Assembly (NCBI GenBank): GCA_017524165.1
Contig: JAFWUH010000042.1
Location: 1-38,576 of the forward strand
Reading direction: 5' to 3'
DNA length: 38,576 nucleotides
Source: Clostridia bacterium
Lineage (GTDB): Bacteria; Bacillota; Clostridia; Oscillospirales; Acutalibacteraceae
Under the pieces are notes generated by a model that did no database searches, was not told the DNA's origin, and saw only the letters and a list, made by a program, of their open reading frames with translations. Made by a program: the position numbers and the translations under genes. Of the stretch, positions 9,453-16,697 are shown one piece after another. Each line of letters starts with the position of its first letter. Position 1 is the stretch's first letter.

Positions 9453-9824
9453 TTAATCTTTATTGTTGGAAATAGTGTATTTGCTGACGACATTGCCGTT
9501 CTTCAAATGCTGCTCAACAACTTCTTTCGCTTTTTCAGGGGTCATCTTTACATAGGTGACCTTCTCTTTGCCGGCCTCCATGATCTCGACAACCGGTTCA
9601 TACTGACAAATGCCGATACATCCGGTTTGTGAAACAGTAACCTTTTCGGCAAGACCGGATTCGTTTACCGCCTCCACAAAAGCGTTCAAAACAGGGCGGG
9701 CACCTGCCGCGATACCGCAGGTTGCCATACCGACAACGACGCGGATCTCCTCCGAACCTTCGCGAAGAACGACCTTGCTCTTCATTTTGTCTTTGATTGC
9801 TTGCAGTTCAGCCAATGATTTCAT
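9453..9824 (-). CDS. Stand-alone thioredoxin-like [2Fe-2S] protein
   Basis: A 123-residue soluble protein of the thioredoxin-like [2Fe-2S] ferredoxin family, like the N-terminal domain of HydB. Cluster-ligand candidates are the cysteine in GMATCGIAAGA and the pair in QTGCIGICQ. The CxxxxC half of the usual motif is reduced to one visible Cys here, so four-cysteine ligation is not assured. I chose the ATG at 9824, preceded by AAGGAAGA at normal spacing, over the one at 9845, which lacks a ribosome site. Such small proteins (HndB-like) accompany many hydABC operons; an electron-transfer or assembly role for the hydrogenase is inferred. Confidence 0.88.
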   Translation of the reverse strand: MKSLAELQAIKDKMKSKVVLREGSEEIRVVVGMATCGIAAGARPVLNAFVEAVNESGLAEKVTVSQTGCIGICQYEPVVEIMEAGKEKVTYVKMTPEKAKEVVEQHLKNGNVVSKYTISNNKD

Positions 9825-9849
9825 GTATATCTTCCTTTCCTTCATTTAC

Positions 9850-10404
9850 TTATTTATTAATGGCTTCATACTGTTCTTTTAAACAGTCTTCAATCCAATG
9901 AATAACCTCATATTCTGCGAGGGAAACATCCCCCAATACTTCCCGTAGCTCTGCCGTGTCCAATCGAACGCTTTGAGTTTCTGTTTCATGGGTAAACAGC
10001 AGGTCAACGGTGGGGTGCCCTTGAATCAGGGTGGTGACCGTCGAGACAATATCTCCAAGCGGGGTAAAATCAAGATGGTCGGTATAGAAGACAGCGGTAA
10101 CCGTGGTGCCGTGCGATGCCGGATTTTCCTTTTCGCTAACCGATTTTACCGTCATCCCACCACCGGTCTGCTCCGCCGCCATCCGCAAAAGCGGTAAGCC
10201 AAGTCCCACTTTTCGAGTGGTTCTGGTCGTGTAAAACGGGTCGGTAACTACCTTTAAAATATCAGGCGTCATGCCGCAACCGTCATCCTGAATGGTCAGG
10301 GTAAGACGGTTCCCGGTTTCCTGAAGAGAAACGCAAACCTGTTTCGCGCCCGCTTTGTAAGAGTTTTCGGCAACATCCAAAACATTTAAAGATAATTCCT
10401 TCAT
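9850..10404 (-). CDS. GHKL-type ATPase (histidine-kinase-like ATP-binding protein)
   Basis: A 184-residue protein carrying a HATPase_c fold without a visible sensor or dimerisation/phosphoacceptor region. The N box is LNVLDVAENSYKAGA, the G1 box DDGCGM and the G2-like box KVGLGLPLL; an additional C-terminal part from about residue 115 has no motif I recognise. This architecture is found next to hydABC genes in Clostridia. Without a phosphoacceptor His it may act as an ATP-dependent switch or protein kinase like SpoIIAB/RsbW rather than as a classical kinase. It starts 6 bases after the PHP gene stop, so it is tightly coupled. Function is unproven. Confidence 0.85.
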   Translation of the reverse strand: MKELSLNVLDVAENSYKAGAKQVCVSLQETGNRLTLTIQDDGCGMTPDILKVVTDPFYTTRTTRKVGLGLPLLRMAAEQTGGGMTVKSVSEKENPASHGTTVTAVFYTDHLDFTPLGDIVSTVTTLIQGHPTVDLLFTHETETQSVRLDTAELREVLGDVSLAEYEVIHWIEDCLKEQYEAINK

Positions 10405-10410
10405 TTTCAG

Positions 10411-11136
10411 TCACCTCAAAAAATCCAATACACGACGGCGCACCAACGCACTGCTATACGGTTCGTCATCCACAGGCAGGGTATCGTTTTCATCCCGAAA
10501 ATCCGTGAGACGGTGCGCGTCTGAACTGACGAGAATTTTTTTATCCTGCAAATGGTACTGTGCGGTATAAGCTGCGGTACTTTCCGCGTCATGCAGTTCT
10601 ACACAGGAGAAAAACGGTGTTTTCGGAAAATCGCCCAGCACGGCAATAATGCCGTTGGCTTCTCGATCAATGTGCGCCGGGTAGGCAACACCGCCAAACG
10701 GTTGAACCAGTGCGGGAACCTCCTCTAACGAAATGGAAGTTGCATTGATCAGCAAATCTTCTTCGGTACCAATCGGCTCATCTTCGCCGTTTAAGATCAA
10801 TTGATCTCCGAAAATCTCGGGACGGTTTTTGATCTTAATACGCCGACTGTCAACCAATTGGTCAAATGCCATGGTTGCTTCTAAAGAATCAAACAAACAG
10901 ATGACATGCACATCCTCCGATGTAGTCAATTCCATGCCACCGACGGGAACAATGCCATACCTCCGTGCCGCCTCAAAAAAAGCAGGGCAGTTTTTGGAAG
11001 TATTATGATCGGTCAACGCCATGATCTCAATGCCGCAGAGCGACGCCATGCCGGCAATATTGTTCGGCGTGTTATCGTTATCGGCACAGGGCGACAGGCA
11101 GGAATGAACATGGAAGTCATAGGTATAGCGCTTCAT
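10411..11136 (-). CDS. PHP-domain metal-dependent phosphoesterase
   Basis: 241 residues with the full set of PHP metal motifs: HVHS at the start (DFHVHSCLSPCAD), ALTDHNT, GMELTT, AYPAHIDR and SSDAH near the C terminus. The family comprises phosphoesterases acting on phosphorylated metabolites or nucleic acid 5' ends (for example YciV/RNase AM and histidinol phosphatase). The substrate here cannot be inferred. It overlaps the preceding DRTGG gene by 4 bases (ATGA). PHP genes of this type recur in clostridial hydrogenase operons, which argues for a role linked to the hydrogenase or its regulation rather than to histidine synthesis. Confidence 0.9.
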   Translation of the reverse strand: MKRYTYDFHVHSCLSPCADNDNTPNNIAGMASLCGIEIMALTDHNTSKNCPAFFEAARRYGIVPVGGMELTTSEDVHVICLFDSLEATMAFDQLVDSRRIKIKNRPEIFGDQLILNGEDEPIGTEEDLLINATSISLEEVPALVQPFGGVAYPAHIDREANGIIAVLGDFPKTPFFSCVELHDAESTAAYTAQYHLQDKKILVSSDAHRLTDFRDENDTLPVDDEPYSSALVRRRVLDFLR

Positions 11137-11462
11137 GAAAGTGACCCGAAAAGCAACCGAGCGGTTTCATAGGCAGGTTTACTGCTGGAAAGAACATTGA
11201 TTCCTTTCTCTTTGGCGGCAGTTAACAACTCTTCGGAGAGGGTAACGCCCTCCGCTAAGATCACACAGGAAACATCCGCCAGGGAAGCGACTGCCAACAC
11301 ATTAATATTGGACATGATCGTGATCCAGGCGTTGCCGCTTTGCGCGCGACCCATGACCCAGCTGAGTAAATCGCCGATATAAACACCGTCAATCTCGCGT
11401 TCGCCGTCTTCCAAACAAAGCGCGGTTAAGTCGGGAAGCTGCAACAGTTCATGCACTGTCAT
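11133..11462 (-). CDS. DRTGG-domain protein, second copy in the operon
   Basis: A 109-residue protein resembling the DRTGG domain, a small alpha/beta ligand-binding-like module also found in phosphotransacetylase-type and CBS-containing proteins. Longer open frames extend upstream, but the ATG at 11462 is supported by GGAGGAAAAGG and by the ATGA overlap with the preceding hydrogenase-like gene. It shares layout with the 118-residue DRTGG protein at 13186-13542: an N-terminal LLQLPDL/IKELLDA helix, a mid segment on disruption or sensing (ITIMSNINVLAVASLADVSC), and the end segment LLTAAKEKGINVL compared with MLRLAEECGIVVL. It is probably a regulatory partner of the adjacent proteins. The exact ligand is unknown. 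Confidence 0.82.
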   Translation of the reverse strand: MTVHELLQLPDLTALCLEDGEREIDGVYIGDLLSWVMGRAQSGNAWITIMSNINVLAVASLADVSCVILAEGVTLSEELLTAAKEKGINVLSSSKPAYETARLLFGSLS

Positions 11463-12751
11463 TCCTTTTCCTCCTTTTCCGGCGATTGCTTCTTGGTCAA
11501 AGCGACAATACAGTTTTCGGCACAAGCCGTTCCGCGTATCACATCTTCGGCAAAAGCACGGCAGGTAGGGGCACCGCAGTATCCGCAATCAATGCCGGGA
11601 AGCGTCTGCCGTAGTTTTTGAATATCGGACATCATACGCATGGATTCCGCCATACTGTCACTCAAACGGGAAATCGGTTGATAAACCGGCAGGTTGTTGA
11701 AAAAGTAATTCGCGGGAATATACTTTGCATCCTCAGTTGAAAGAAAATTTTGCGAGACGGGGAGATACCGCCGCAAGCTTTGCAGTCGCGCCTTGGCAAT
11801 AAACGGATTTTGAATCGCCAAAACACCGCCGACACATCCGCCGACGCAGGCGTTTAATTCCACGAATTTTAAGGGCGGAATATTGCCGTTTTCGATTTGA
11901 TCTAACACCCGGATGACATTTTCAATGCCATCCGCCGCCAAATATTCATCATTAAATATCGCTGTGGCTTCTCCGCCCGAGCTTGCCCAACCGATACCGA
12001 TCATGCCGGATTCGGAAAGGCTTTCGATCTCATCCGATTGTTTCATTTCATTAATGAGCAAGAAGTAGATATCGCTGATCGAAACAACCTCGTCCACTTG
12101 ACTTTTATAGTCGGCAAAACCGTTTTTTACATAACTTGCTTTTGCCGGACACGGAGAAATGAAACAAACGCCGATTTCTTCGTCTTTTAATTCCGGGTGC
12201 TGTGCCTTGGCGCGTTCCCGCGCCAGCCGTGCCGCAATTTCCATCGGCGGCAGCATTTGCAGGATGTTTTCGTTTAAAGAGGGAAACCGCAGTGCGATCA
12301 ACCGAACCACAACAGGGCAAGCCGAACTGATGACCGGCAGGTGAATACCTTCTGTTTTTAAATAAACCCGGGTATATGCCGAAACCAGTTCCGCCGCCTT
12401 GGAAACCTCATAAACATCGTCAAAACCGATTTTTTTGAGTCCGTTCAACACATAGTCGATATCATCCAAGTTGTCAAACTGTCCGTACAGCGTCGGGGCG
12501 GGCAATGCAATTTTCCATTTAAAGCGCTTCATAGCCTCCAATTTGCCGCAAATAGCTTTCTTTGCTTTATGCGGACAAATCCGAATGCACTCGCCGCAAT
12601 CAATACAGCGGTCTTGGTTGATGACGGCACGATGGTCACGGATTCGAATGGCTTCGGTCGGACAATGCTTGAGGCAGGTGGTACAGCCCGAGCATTTGGC
12701 TGCGTCTAACAAAACAGAATGCTCATAAGTATTCATGGCGAATCCATCCAT
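11459..12751 (-). CDS. Putative sensory [FeFe]-hydrogenase, PAS-less (group D-like, HydS-like)
   Basis: 430 residues: two N-terminal [4Fe-4S] ferredoxin motifs (C20-C30 and C49-C59), an H-cluster domain, and a C-terminal four-cysteine Fe-S domain (CGYCGAPTCRAF, C389-C397, plus C410 and C414). The H-cluster motifs diverge: SSACP at 142-146 keeps the cubane-ligand Cys (C145) but has Ala144 where catalytic enzymes have the proton-transfer Cys; the second motif reads SPCPAK (C201); the third has C302 and C306 but lacks GGGQP. From memory, the Cys-to-Ala change is a hallmark of putative sensory enzymes (HydS), and group D forms lack the PAS domain. So it is probably an H2 or redox sensor with low activity. 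An alternative ATG lies at 12736. It overlaps the next gene by 4 bases. Confidence 0.88.
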   Translation of the reverse strand: MDGFAMNTYEHSVLLDAAKCSGCTTCLKHCPTEAIRIRDHRAVINQDRCIDCGECIRICPHKAKKAICGKLEAMKRFKWKIALPAPTLYGQFDNLDDIDYVLNGLKKIGFDDVYEVSKAAELVSAYTRVYLKTEGIHLPVISSACPVVVRLIALRFPSLNENILQMLPPMEIAARLARERAKAQHPELKDEEIGVCFISPCPAKASYVKNGFADYKSQVDEVVSISDIYFLLINEMKQSDEIESLSESGMIGIGWASSGGEATAIFNDEYLAADGIENVIRVLDQIENGNIPPLKFVELNACVGGCVGGVLAIQNPFIAKARLQSLRRYLPVSQNFLSTEDAKYIPANYFFNNLPVYQPISRLSDSMAESMRMMSDIQKLRQTLPGIDCGYCGAPTCRAFAEDVIRGTACAENCIVALTKKQSPEKEEKE

Positions 12752-12767
12752 TTCTTTGTGAGAAACA

Positions 12768-13193
12768 TCAGGTCAGGTTGACCCGCATGGTTATTGTGGT
12801 GCCTTCTCCGACAACGGTTTCGATCTTCATATCATCGGTATAGCGCTTCATGTTCGGCAATCCCATGCCGGCACCGAAGCCCAAGGAACGAATTGCATCG
12901 GGAGCAGTAGAAAAACCTTCCTGCATAGCTTGATCAATATTACTGATCCCGGGTCCGCGGTCGGTCAAAACAATCTCAATGTATTCTTCAAAAACACGCA
13001 CATCGGCAACACCGCCGCCGGCGTGGATCACCATGTTGATTTCGCCCTCATACATGGCAATGGAAACCCGCCGAATGATTTCAGATGAAAGTCCCAATCG
13101 GCGCAAATCCTTTTTGATGGTAACGGATGCCTGCCCGGCAGAGGTGAAATTATCTCCGTCAACATCAAAATGAAAAATCAACGGCTCACTCAC
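12768..13193 (-). CDS. RsbT/RsbW-like ATPase (anti-sigma-factor-type HATPase)
   Basis: 141 residues making up a single HATPase_c domain of the anti-sigma kinase kind. The N box is YEGEINMVIHA, the G1 box DRGPGI, and the G2 box GFGAGMGLPNMKRY. It has no sensor, membrane or phosphoacceptor region. RsbT/RsbW/SpoIIAB proteins of this size phosphorylate Ser/Thr of partner proteins or hold sigma factors; no sigma factor or STAS-domain partner is encoded next to it, so its partner could be one of the DRTGG proteins (inference). It overlaps the upstream DRTGG gene by 8 bases and precedes the sensory hydrogenase gene by 16. Confidence 0.88.
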   Translation of the reverse strand: MSEPLIFHFDVDGDNFTSAGQASVTIKKDLRRLGLSSEIIRRVSIAMYEGEINMVIHAGGGVADVRVFEEYIEIVLTDRGPGISNIDQAMQEGFSTAPDAIRSLGFGAGMGLPNMKRYTDDMKIETVVGEGTTITMRVNLT

Positions 13194-13542
13194 GGCGAAC
13201 CTTGTTTCCGATCAGCCCGTTGGCAAAGAGAACGCCGCAGGCCTCATACATTCTTTTATCGGTTTTCAGAACAACGATCCCGCATTCCTCGGCAAGACGC
13301 AACATCTCTTCTGAGGGCGTTTTGGAGCGAACAAAAACAATGCAGACCATGTCCATCATTTCGGCGGTACGGATCACTTGTGAATTGACCAGTCCGGTCA
13401 GCAAGACTGCTTGATCTTTCACAAATGCCAGAACATCGCTCATCATATCACTGCCGCAGGCAGAATAAACATGACGGTTAATATGTTCTTCACTGCACAA
13501 CACCGAAGCGTCCAAAAGTTCTTTAATCGTAGAGATTTTCAT
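13186..13542 (-). CDS. DRTGG-domain protein, first copy in the operon
   Basis: 118 residues resembling the DRTGG domain family. Recognisable parts are MKISTIKELLDASVLCSEE at the start, a hydrophobic LTGLVNSQVIRTAEMMD centre, and a C-terminal MLRLAEECGIVVL segment. The canonical Asp-Arg-Thr-Gly-Gly string itself is not present. It is soluble and has no catalytic motif. It is the second gene of the operon, 39 bases after hydC, and overlaps the RsbT-like ATPase gene by 8 bases, which suggests that the two proteins work together. A second, shorter DRTGG gene follows three genes downstream. Confidence 0.83.
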   Translation of the reverse strand: MKISTIKELLDASVLCSEEHINRHVYSACGSDMMSDVLAFVKDQAVLLTGLVNSQVIRTAEMMDMVCIVFVRSKTPSEEMLRLAEECGIVVLKTDKRMYEACGVLFANGLIGNKVRRE

Positions 13543-13581
13543 TTAAAAAATCCTTTACTGCGTTTTCGCGCGTTTTCCGTT

Positions 13582-14079
13582 TTAGTCGGCGTATTTTTCC
13601 AAAATGCCGTCCACATCATCGACGGTCAAGCGGCCGTAAACATCATCGTTAACGGTCAAAACCGGTGCTAAGCCGCAGGCGCCGATACAACGGCAGGCGG
13701 TCAAAGAATATTTTCCGTCAGCGGTACATTCATCTGCGCCAATGCCCAGTTTCTCGGAAATCTTATCGAAGATATCACCGGAACCTTTTACATAGCATGC
13801 CGTCCCAAGGCAGACCGAGATGTTGTACTTTCCTTTCGGCGAAAGCGAGAACTGTGCATAGAAGGTGGAAACACCGTAAACCTTTTCGAGCGGCACATCC
13901 ATACCTTCGGCGATCATGTTCTGTACTTCCATCGGCAGGTATCCATAGATATCCTGTGCTTTCTGCATGACAACCATCAGGTTGCTTTTATCGGCTTTGT
14001 TTTCATCAATAACCTTTAAAAGCGCAGCCTCCTGTTCGGCAGTTCCGCGAAAGGGAAGTGAGCTGATTTTCTTTTTCAT
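13582..14079 (-). CDS. hydC: Bifurcating hydrogenase subunit HydC (NuoE-like [2Fe-2S] protein)
   Basis: 165 residues of the NuoE family. A helical N-terminal bundle is followed by a thioredoxin-like [2Fe-2S] domain with ligands C90, C95 (CLGTAC) and C131, C135 (CIGAC). The family signature YGVSTFYAQF lies before it. HydC docks onto HydB and carries electrons between the flavin site and other clusters. It is the first gene of the ten-gene operon, with AAGGAGG before the ATG and a promoter 70-95 bases upstream. Its separation from hydB and hydA by seven regulatory-looking genes is notable but known from other Clostridia. Confidence 0.95.
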   Translation of the reverse strand: MKKKISSLPFRGTAEQEAALLKVIDENKADKSNLMVVMQKAQDIYGYLPMEVQNMIAEGMDVPLEKVYGVSTFYAQFSLSPKGKYNISVCLGTACYVKGSGDIFDKISEKLGIGADECTADGKYSLTACRCIGACGLAPVLTVNDDVYGRLTVDDVDGILEKYAD

Positions 14080-14147
14080 GAACAGAATCCTCCTTAAATT
14101 GATTCTTTATGGAAGGGCAAAATTCCACCCATCCCATATACATCACA

Positions 14148-14175
14148 AGTATACCATAGAAATTATATTTTGCAA
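14148..14175 (-). promoter_or_regulatory. Promoter of the hydrogenase operon
   Basis: On the minus strand: TTGCAA (14170-14175), a 16-base spacer, then TATACT (14148-14153) preceded by TGG, an extended -10. The predicted start is near 14141, leaving a leader of about 60 bases before hydC. Confidence 0.75.
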
Positions 14176-14191
14176 AGCTTTTTTTGAAAAA

Positions 14192-14209
14192 TTGTTAGAA
14201 AAAAAACAA
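14192..14209. promoter_or_regulatory. Weak Rex-like inverted repeat upstream of the hyd promoter
   Basis: An 18-base site with half-sites TTGTT and AACAA on the minus strand. It matches 11 of 14 fixed positions of the clostridial Rex consensus TTGTTAA-N4-TTAACAA. It lies 17 bases upstream of the -35, not over the core promoter, and sits in a very A/T-rich stretch, so a chance match is possible. Confidence 0.3.
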
Positions 14210-14253
14210 TCTTTTTGTTGTATGTTTGATTTGCGGTTTTTTTATCAAAAAAA

Positions 14254-14277
14254 GGGACATTCCGCCTGGAATGTCCT
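14254..14277 (-). terminator. Terminator after the HAD/galU operon
   Basis: The stem GGACATTCC / GGAATGTCC has a 4-base loop and is followed on the minus strand by seven T. It is 15 bases beyond the HAD gene stop and keeps this operon apart from the hydrogenase promoter. Confidence 0.88.
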
Positions 14278-14292
14278 TGTAAAAAAGCCAAT

Positions 14293-14979
14293 TTATAACA
14301 ACAGTTTTTTCAGATCGGCAAGTCGTTGGATTTCATAGGTTGCAGAGATGTCCGACTCCTTGTGTTTGGGATTGAACCAGCAGGTATCCAGCCCGGATAA
14401 AATGCCGCCGCGGATATCCGAAGAGAGACTGTCGCCGATCACCAAAATCTTTCGGCGGTCTTTTTCTTCAATGCGCGCAATGACGGCATCGAAATAGCAA
14501 GGATCCGGTTTTTGACAGTGCAATTCTTCCGAAATAAACAATCCGTCTGTTAACCCCGAAAGTCCCGATTCGCGTACCCGTTTTTGCTGGGTACGCAACA
14601 GCCCGTTGGTGGTGAGATACCGACGGTAACCCGCTTGTCCGAGCGCGGTCAGAACCTCCTCGGCGCCGGATACCAAATCGTGTTGCATGGCAAGGCGGTC
14701 AAAGTAATCTTGGGCAATCTGTTCCGCATTGCCGACCAGATTTTTTTCTTGCAAAAAATCGCGAAATCGCGAGACAAAAATATCTTCCCGTCGAATTTCG
14801 CCGCGCTCAAACCGTTGCCAATAGCCGCGGTTGATTTCAGAATAGCGTGCCGCCGAGGCATCGTCATTCGGCAAACCGTGCAGCGCAAAAACTTCCCGTA
14901 CGGCGGTCGATTCCGCTTTTTGAAAATCTAAAAGCGTATCGTCTAAATCAAAGAAAAGGGTGGTATACCGTCTCATCAA
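14293..14979 (-). CDS. HAD-superfamily hydrolase, YjjG/YfnB-like
   Basis: A 228-residue haloacid-dehalogenase-like phosphatase. Motif I is FDLDDTLLDF with the nucleophile Asp near residue 11; motif II is TTNG; the motif III region is CQKPDPCYFDA; motif IV is GDSLSSDI. The helical cap between motifs I and II places it with YjjG/YfnB-type nucleotidases that remove phosphate from pyrimidine or other small phosphorylated metabolites. The start overlaps the galU stop by 4 bases (ATGA). It is the last gene of the five-gene operon, followed by the terminator at 14254-14277. The precise substrate is not readable. Confidence 0.88.
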   Translation of the reverse strand: MMRRYTTLFFDLDDTLLDFQKAESTAVREVFALHGLPNDDASAARYSEINRGYWQRFERGEIRREDIFVSRFRDFLQEKNLVGNAEQIAQDYFDRLAMQHDLVSGAEEVLTALGQAGYRRYLTTNGLLRTQQKRVRESGLSGLTDGLFISEELHCQKPDPCYFDAVIARIEEKDRRKILVIGDSLSSDIRGGILSGLDTCWFNPKHKESDISATYEIQRLADLKKLLL

Positions 14980-15845
14980 AGCGTTTGAGCCAGTTCTTTG
15001 ATATAAGCGCGCAGTTCGGGAGCCACTTCGGGATGCTTTAATCCGACTTCAATATTGGCTTTGATCATACCGAATTTATTGCCCATGTCAAAGCGGGTGC
15101 CGCTGAAGTCTACGCCGATCATCCCTTCGGTGCGGGCAATGGTACGCATGGCGTCGGTCAGTTGCAGTTCGTTGCCAACGCCAAGCGGCGTATGTTCCAG
15201 CACCTGAAAAATTTCAGGGGTAAGAACGCAACGCCCGAGCACGGAGTAGTTGGAAAACTTTTCCGCCAAGGACGGCTTTTCGATCATGTCATCAATGGCA
15301 AAAATTTTCTCCGAAAGGGGAGCCAATTTCATGGAGCTGTATTTGACGATCTGTTCGTCGGTCACCTCTTTGATGCCGACTACGCATTTACCGTGTTCTT
15401 CAAAAGCGGAACAAAGCTCTCCGATGGCAGGAATTTCGCCGACAATAACATCGTCGCCGTACAAAACGGCAAAGGATTCGTCGCCGACAAATTCACGGGC
15501 GCGCAAAACGGCATCGCCGAGACCGCGGGTCTCTTTTTGTCGCAGATAGTAAATATTCGCCAGATCGGCGACCCTTTGTACTTCGGTCAGAACATCGGTT
15601 TTGCCGCGTTCCTTTAACATGTTTTCCAATTCGATTGAGTGGTCAAAGTGATCCTCGATAACGGCTTTGCCGCGGTTGGTAATAATAAGAATATCCGTAA
15701 TACCGGCGCGGACAGCCTCCTCTACAATATACTGGATTGCCGGTTTGTCCACAATGGGCAACATTTCTTTGGGCAGTGCTTTGGAAGCGGGTAAAACCCG
15801 GGTGCCGAGTCCGGCGGCAGGAATAATAGCCTTTTTGATTTCCAT
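14976..15845 (-). CDS. galU: UTP-glucose-1-phosphate uridylyltransferase
   Basis: A 289-residue GalU/GtaB enzyme that makes UDP-glucose from UTP and glucose 1-phosphate for glycan and teichoic acid/glycolipid synthesis. The nucleotide-binding signature is at the N terminus: AAGLGTRVLPASKALPKEML, residues 11-30. Also visible are YGDDVIVGE (metal/nucleotide site) and IEKPS. Length is normal for the family. GGAGAGGTT precedes the start, and the end overlaps the HAD gene by 4 bases. It follows two membrane zinc-ribbon genes after a 15-base gap. Confidence 0.95.
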   Translation of the reverse strand: MEIKKAIIPAAGLGTRVLPASKALPKEMLPIVDKPAIQYIVEEAVRAGITDILIITNRGKAVIEDHFDHSIELENMLKERGKTDVLTEVQRVADLANIYYLRQKETRGLGDAVLRAREFVGDESFAVLYGDDVIVGEIPAIGELCSAFEEHGKCVVGIKEVTDEQIVKYSSMKLAPLSEKIFAIDDMIEKPSLAEKFSNYSVLGRCVLTPEIFQVLEHTPLGVGNELQLTDAMRTIARTEGMIGVDFSGTRFDMGNKFGMIKANIEVGLKHPEVAPELRAYIKELAQTL

Positions 15846-15860
15846 ATGGTGAACCTCTCC

Positions 15861-16688
15861 TTAAACAATAATTTGGATAAGCTGCTGAAAGGCAAAAACG
15901 ATTCCTTGTGCGATCGGCGTGGCAGAAAGCAATAACAGAATACCGACCGTTAACATACCGCCTGAGACACCGCCCACCGCCGAAAGACCGATGGAATAGT
16001 ATCGGGCGTCAACATTGGCGTTGCGGTATTGAATAATACCGCTGATGACATGTTTCTTGTACCAATAAAAGGCAAAAATAGAGGTGATGAACAAGGTACA
16101 GATTCTGACGATATTATTTATAGAAGAAGAAATGGCACGGCCGGAGCCTAAGGCGTCCTTCAACAGATCAAAAGCCTCGGTGAAATTTTCCTGTTCCACA
16201 GCGGAAGAATATTCTCTAAGCAGTGCCGATAATTCATTGTCGGAAAGCGGTTTGGGATCCAACGCAACGGTCAATGTGGATAAAAGAATGCCGATTGCCG
16301 CTAAAATCAGCGCAATCTTATACATTTTGCGGTAGAAGAACCACAAAGCGGCGCCGAAAGGACCGAAGAAAAACGAAAGAACCGCTACCGGCCAGCACCA
16401 GGAGGTCTTTTTATGACAAATTTCCATATAGGTAAATTTTCGCAGGATCGCCGGCGACTTTTTTCCGATGAAAGCAGCCATTTCTTCTTTCGGTATGCCG
16501 TCAAAATAATCCAAAGAATCAACGGCAACCGGAGAGGAGTCATAGGTTTTTTTGGCAGAATCCGAGGCACCGTAAACCTCTTTTTCGGGCGCTTTCTGTG
16601 TCAACGGGGTGCCGCAGTTTTTGCAGTAAAAATATTGCGGCTCATTTTCGGTCGCACATTCGGGACAGATAATAGTTTCTTTTTCCAT
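15861..16688 (-). CDS. Zinc-ribbon membrane protein
   Basis: A 275-residue protein with an N-terminal zinc ribbon (IICPECATENEP...YFYCKNCGTPL, two CxxC pairs at about residues 8-23), a polar linker, then a membrane domain beginning near KKTSWCWPVAVLSFFFGPFG with a WFFYRKMYKIALILAA segment. There are about four membrane segments in all. The K-x-S-W-CWP...FGPFGA...FYRKMY pattern is shared with the next gene upstream (SWNWLAFFFPSAWLLARKMYK) and resembles DUF2628-type proteins. No enzymatic motif is seen. The two genes look like diverged paralogues. Role unknown. Confidence 0.7.
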   Translation of the reverse strand: MEKETIICPECATENEPQYFYCKNCGTPLTQKAPEKEVYGASDSAKKTYDSSPVAVDSLDYFDGIPKEEMAAFIGKKSPAILRKFTYMEICHKKTSWCWPVAVLSFFFGPFGAALWFFYRKMYKIALILAAIGILLSTLTVALDPKPLSDNELSALLREYSSAVEQENFTEAFDLLKDALGSGRAISSSINNIVRICTLFITSIFAFYWYKKHVISGIIQYRNANVDARYYSIGLSAVGGVSGGMLTVGILLLLSATPIAQGIVFAFQQLIQIIV

Positions 16689-16697
16689 AACGATTCC

